A stretch of DNA of 64,000 nt from Lineus longissimus. Its lineage: Eukaryota > Nemertea > Pilidiophora > Heteronemertea > Lineidae. Position numbers and translations under genes: made by a program. The DNA is taken from positions 4,466,501-4,530,500 of the forward strand of contig NC_088315.1 in assembly GCF_910592395.1 (NCBI RefSeq), read 5' to 3'. Below, piece after piece: positions 61,461 to 64,000 of this stretch. The notes beneath the pieces were generated by a model. It did not search any database. It had not been told where the DNA came from and saw only the letters and a program-made list of their open reading frames with translations. Numbering within the stretch: position 1 is the first letter of the stretch; the number at the start of each line of letters is the position of its first letter.

Positions 61461-64000
61461 GCCAGGTCGTGGTTGGTTTAAGGCATTTTTGAACCGATGC
61501 TCCCCGAGTCACACGATCATACTCTCGGAGATCTAACGATGAACTCTGTCGAGCGTAGATGCCTCTTTTGCAACCAAAGGTATCTTGCAATTTGCGTTAT
61601 CTTCTTGAGAAAATCCATCTTATGTTTTTCCTCATTCTAGATGGATATGCTAAGACCATCCTTCATGTTACATATAGCCCTGCAGTCAAATGCATGCCTA
61701 AACAACAAAGCAAGTGTTACACAGCTCCTGGCCTTGGACTCAAGCTGAAACATTAGGAAGTATTGACTTTACATCATTTCATGGTTGGAGCTTGGTGGAA
61801 ACATGCCCTCTGATTCTTTTACTCGTTCGACTGGTAACGTACGGCGCCAAATGGACTAGGTGAAGCGAACTTGTAGAGGGAAACACCTCGCAACAATGAT
61901 TCAGGGAAATCAAGCTCGATGAAGGAAAACACAGTTGCAGCATTTATACTGTGCTTTTCATCACAAAGAGGATTTGCAATTGAACATGAACACTTTCTGA
62001 TACAAGCTTTTTAAACTCAAATTCTAAAATGTTGATGACACTGTTCAACTCACGGTGTAACTAACGACACCCGACAGTTTATACTGTGTTTATATGTGCC
62101 ATGAATGCTCAGAGGCAGTGTTGATGGAATAACGAGTTTTTTTCTTGAAAATCCGCAATGATGAAATAGAAAAAGAATGATGATTTTGTGTCATCCATGT
62201 GTCCAGATAAGGACCTAGGGATTTGGCGTGCCAGGACCTCGTCATTCATAAGGTGAAAGCCTTCGTCTGTTCGTCTGTTCACCTTCTCATCACGTTTCTA
62301 CAATGTCCTCCCTGATTTTGACAAATCATATAGCTTACAGCCCGGATATGATAATCTCTCGTGTTGCCAATTTCTTTCTCTAATGTAACAAAGTACATAT
62401 ATACATATATAACACCAAGGCTCGTGAAGTGACTGTTGTTCTACTTCCCATTGTTATCGTCAGCTCCAAGAGGTCCTTCATTGATCCAGGGTTGGGACCA
62501 AATCGGAGGCAATCTGGATAATTGGCCAGATCGACCCATTTAACACAATGCGACAACCTTTAGGCGGATACTCGAAGCAAGTTGGCCAAAGCGATTCAAC
62601 GAAAACTGTAATACCGAATACTGAAACCGAGTGTATCAAGGCTCCAGGGAATTCTCATTGAAAGATTAAATGGTTTAGATAGCTGTTGAAACTCGAGACT
62701 GTCTTCATAAGATTGATACGACGGCCCGATATCAGACCTTAATGACGGCATCGACCGAACATGATTGAATTGAGTTGAAATTGATAGTCGGTTTTCTTCG
62801 GTTCATCGGGTAGCTATAGCATACTGATGAAGAAGGGTGGGTGGTTAGGGTTGCCCCAATTGTACTATTGAATGGGGGCCACCGCTGACCTTACGGCGAA
62901 CATGCATGTAAGTTAGTTGATAAGAGACACATATCACTCCAAACAGGTACAAGTTCAAATATCCCCGTCTCTCTGATCAAATACAGTCAACTAACTTTTT
63001 GACGAAAGATGATATTCTGGTCAAGGTGACAAATTCAGCCGACACGCGTCACAAATGTACCGTGCGTGACAGCAACTCCAATATCCTCGCTGCGATTGTC
63101 GCGCAGCATTGATGCAAGCACCGGGGCAGTCCCTCGCGCTATCTTTGGGGACCAGTACAAGATTGAATGCAATGGCTTTCGACTTTGCTTCTGGTTCGCT
63201 TCCTCGGGAAATGGGATTGTGAAGGAGTTTGGAAGATTGATGGGCCGTGCCGCGGTGGGCGACAGGTGTGTAATGATATTTGTTAACACTGTAGCGAGTG
63301 GTAGAAATCAGAGCCGGGGATGTTGGGAGCAGGGATTGATTCTTGAATGGGAAAGAGTCAGGGAATAAGGAAGTGGAATCTTGTTGTGGTAGGTAGTATG
63401 CGCCACCAAGCCGTGGGATCATTCCTACCTGTTGCTATTGCTTCTTTGTAAAGCTTGAAGGTGAGGTATTGTAGAGGTTGAAAAATACCAGAAGTTGGCC
63501 CGGCCCGGCCAAGGATCCAAGGATCTGTCATCATATTAAAGTTTCGTTGGTGCACTTTAAGGAAAAGTTATCCATTTACAATAAAAAATGTTTTGAACAC
63601 AACCTGCATATCTCAACGATGGCTCAACGCCAACTTGCATGTTGTACGTTTAGTTTGGATCATAGCTTCGGTGATTAAGTGCAGACTGGGTTTCGTGACT
63701 GATTAACACTCTACTGTATGGTCGGCTTGAGTACCGAAAATTGAAACGTGAAATGTGGCAAAGTTCAGTGTCTTTAAAGCGTCTAGAATTCGCCTTTATC
63801 TGTTTATATCGAACATCATGTCAAGCGTCTTAAGTGAACCTATAGAGACCTCTAGATTTCGATATAATAACCACATTAAGATGCTCAAGATAGCACCTCC
63901 CATTTAGCATGAGAGATAACTAGAATCAGAGATATCTTATGCTAGCAGATCACTCCACTCAAGATAATGTTGATCTTGCTAGATTTAAGGAGGAAATGGT

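Larger units (their letters stand above)
59090..64000. other. nAChR 3' UTR and anonymous flank
   Basis: AATAAA at 60276-60281 could end the receptor transcript (about 1.2 kb 3' UTR). An ATTG-type microsatellite lies at 59369-59392 and a diverged local duplication at 61185-61460. A GC-richer patch at about 63020-63290 is open on both strands but has no motif I know. No supported gene. Confidence 0.5.

Overview
The window is animal (metazoan) nuclear DNA. All the genes have many exons with GT-AG introns, first exons carry signal peptides, AATAAA signals follow stop codons, and much of the sequence is non-coding. I joined six protein genes by hand; all exon phases agree. The troponin T has the protostome-type C-terminal block (PPKIQ…SKYERHKDRR). 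Together with a tissue-type transglutaminase and a nicotinic receptor built like those of other animals, this points to a marine protostome, most likely a lophotrochozoan (mollusc, annelid, brachiopod or nemertean). The species cannot be fixed from the sequence.

Layout. (1) 168-14090, + strand: troponin T, with its 5' end outside the window. It has short microexons in both the N-terminal tail and a region just before the C-terminal block. (2) 15414-19039, - strand: a complete 790-residue coiled-coil protein that I do not recognise. (3) 20049-24539, + strand: AATF/Che-1, a nucleolar ribosome-biogenesis factor, divergent from gene 2 across about 1 kb. (4) 25692-29032, - strand: a small secreted, probably GPI-anchored Ly6/uPAR protein, tail-to-tail with AATF. 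Its first intron holds, on the other strand, what looks like a broken protein-kinase first exon. (5) 30061-36172, - strand: a complete 761-residue transglutaminase with an intact Cys-His-Asp triad and one GC-AG intron. (6) 55060-59089, + strand: a nicotinic acetylcholine receptor alpha-type subunit. A signal-peptide exon at 38290-38341 fits it in phase, which would turn the long gene-free stretch 38.3-55.1 kb into its first intron. (7) 59090-64000: 3' UTR and mostly anonymous sequence.

Repeats include a 937-bp non-autonomous DNA transposon with terminal inverted repeats and a 9-bp target duplication (about 2.6-3.5 kb), a hairpin element at 12.8 kb, degenerate tandem repeats in troponin T introns and several poly-G runs. 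The genes do not form a shared pathway. Two (troponin T and the nicotinic receptor) belong to muscle or nerve excitation, and the rest look like ordinary neighbours. No rRNA, CRISPR or bacterial features are present, and I could not identify a tRNA gene by eye.
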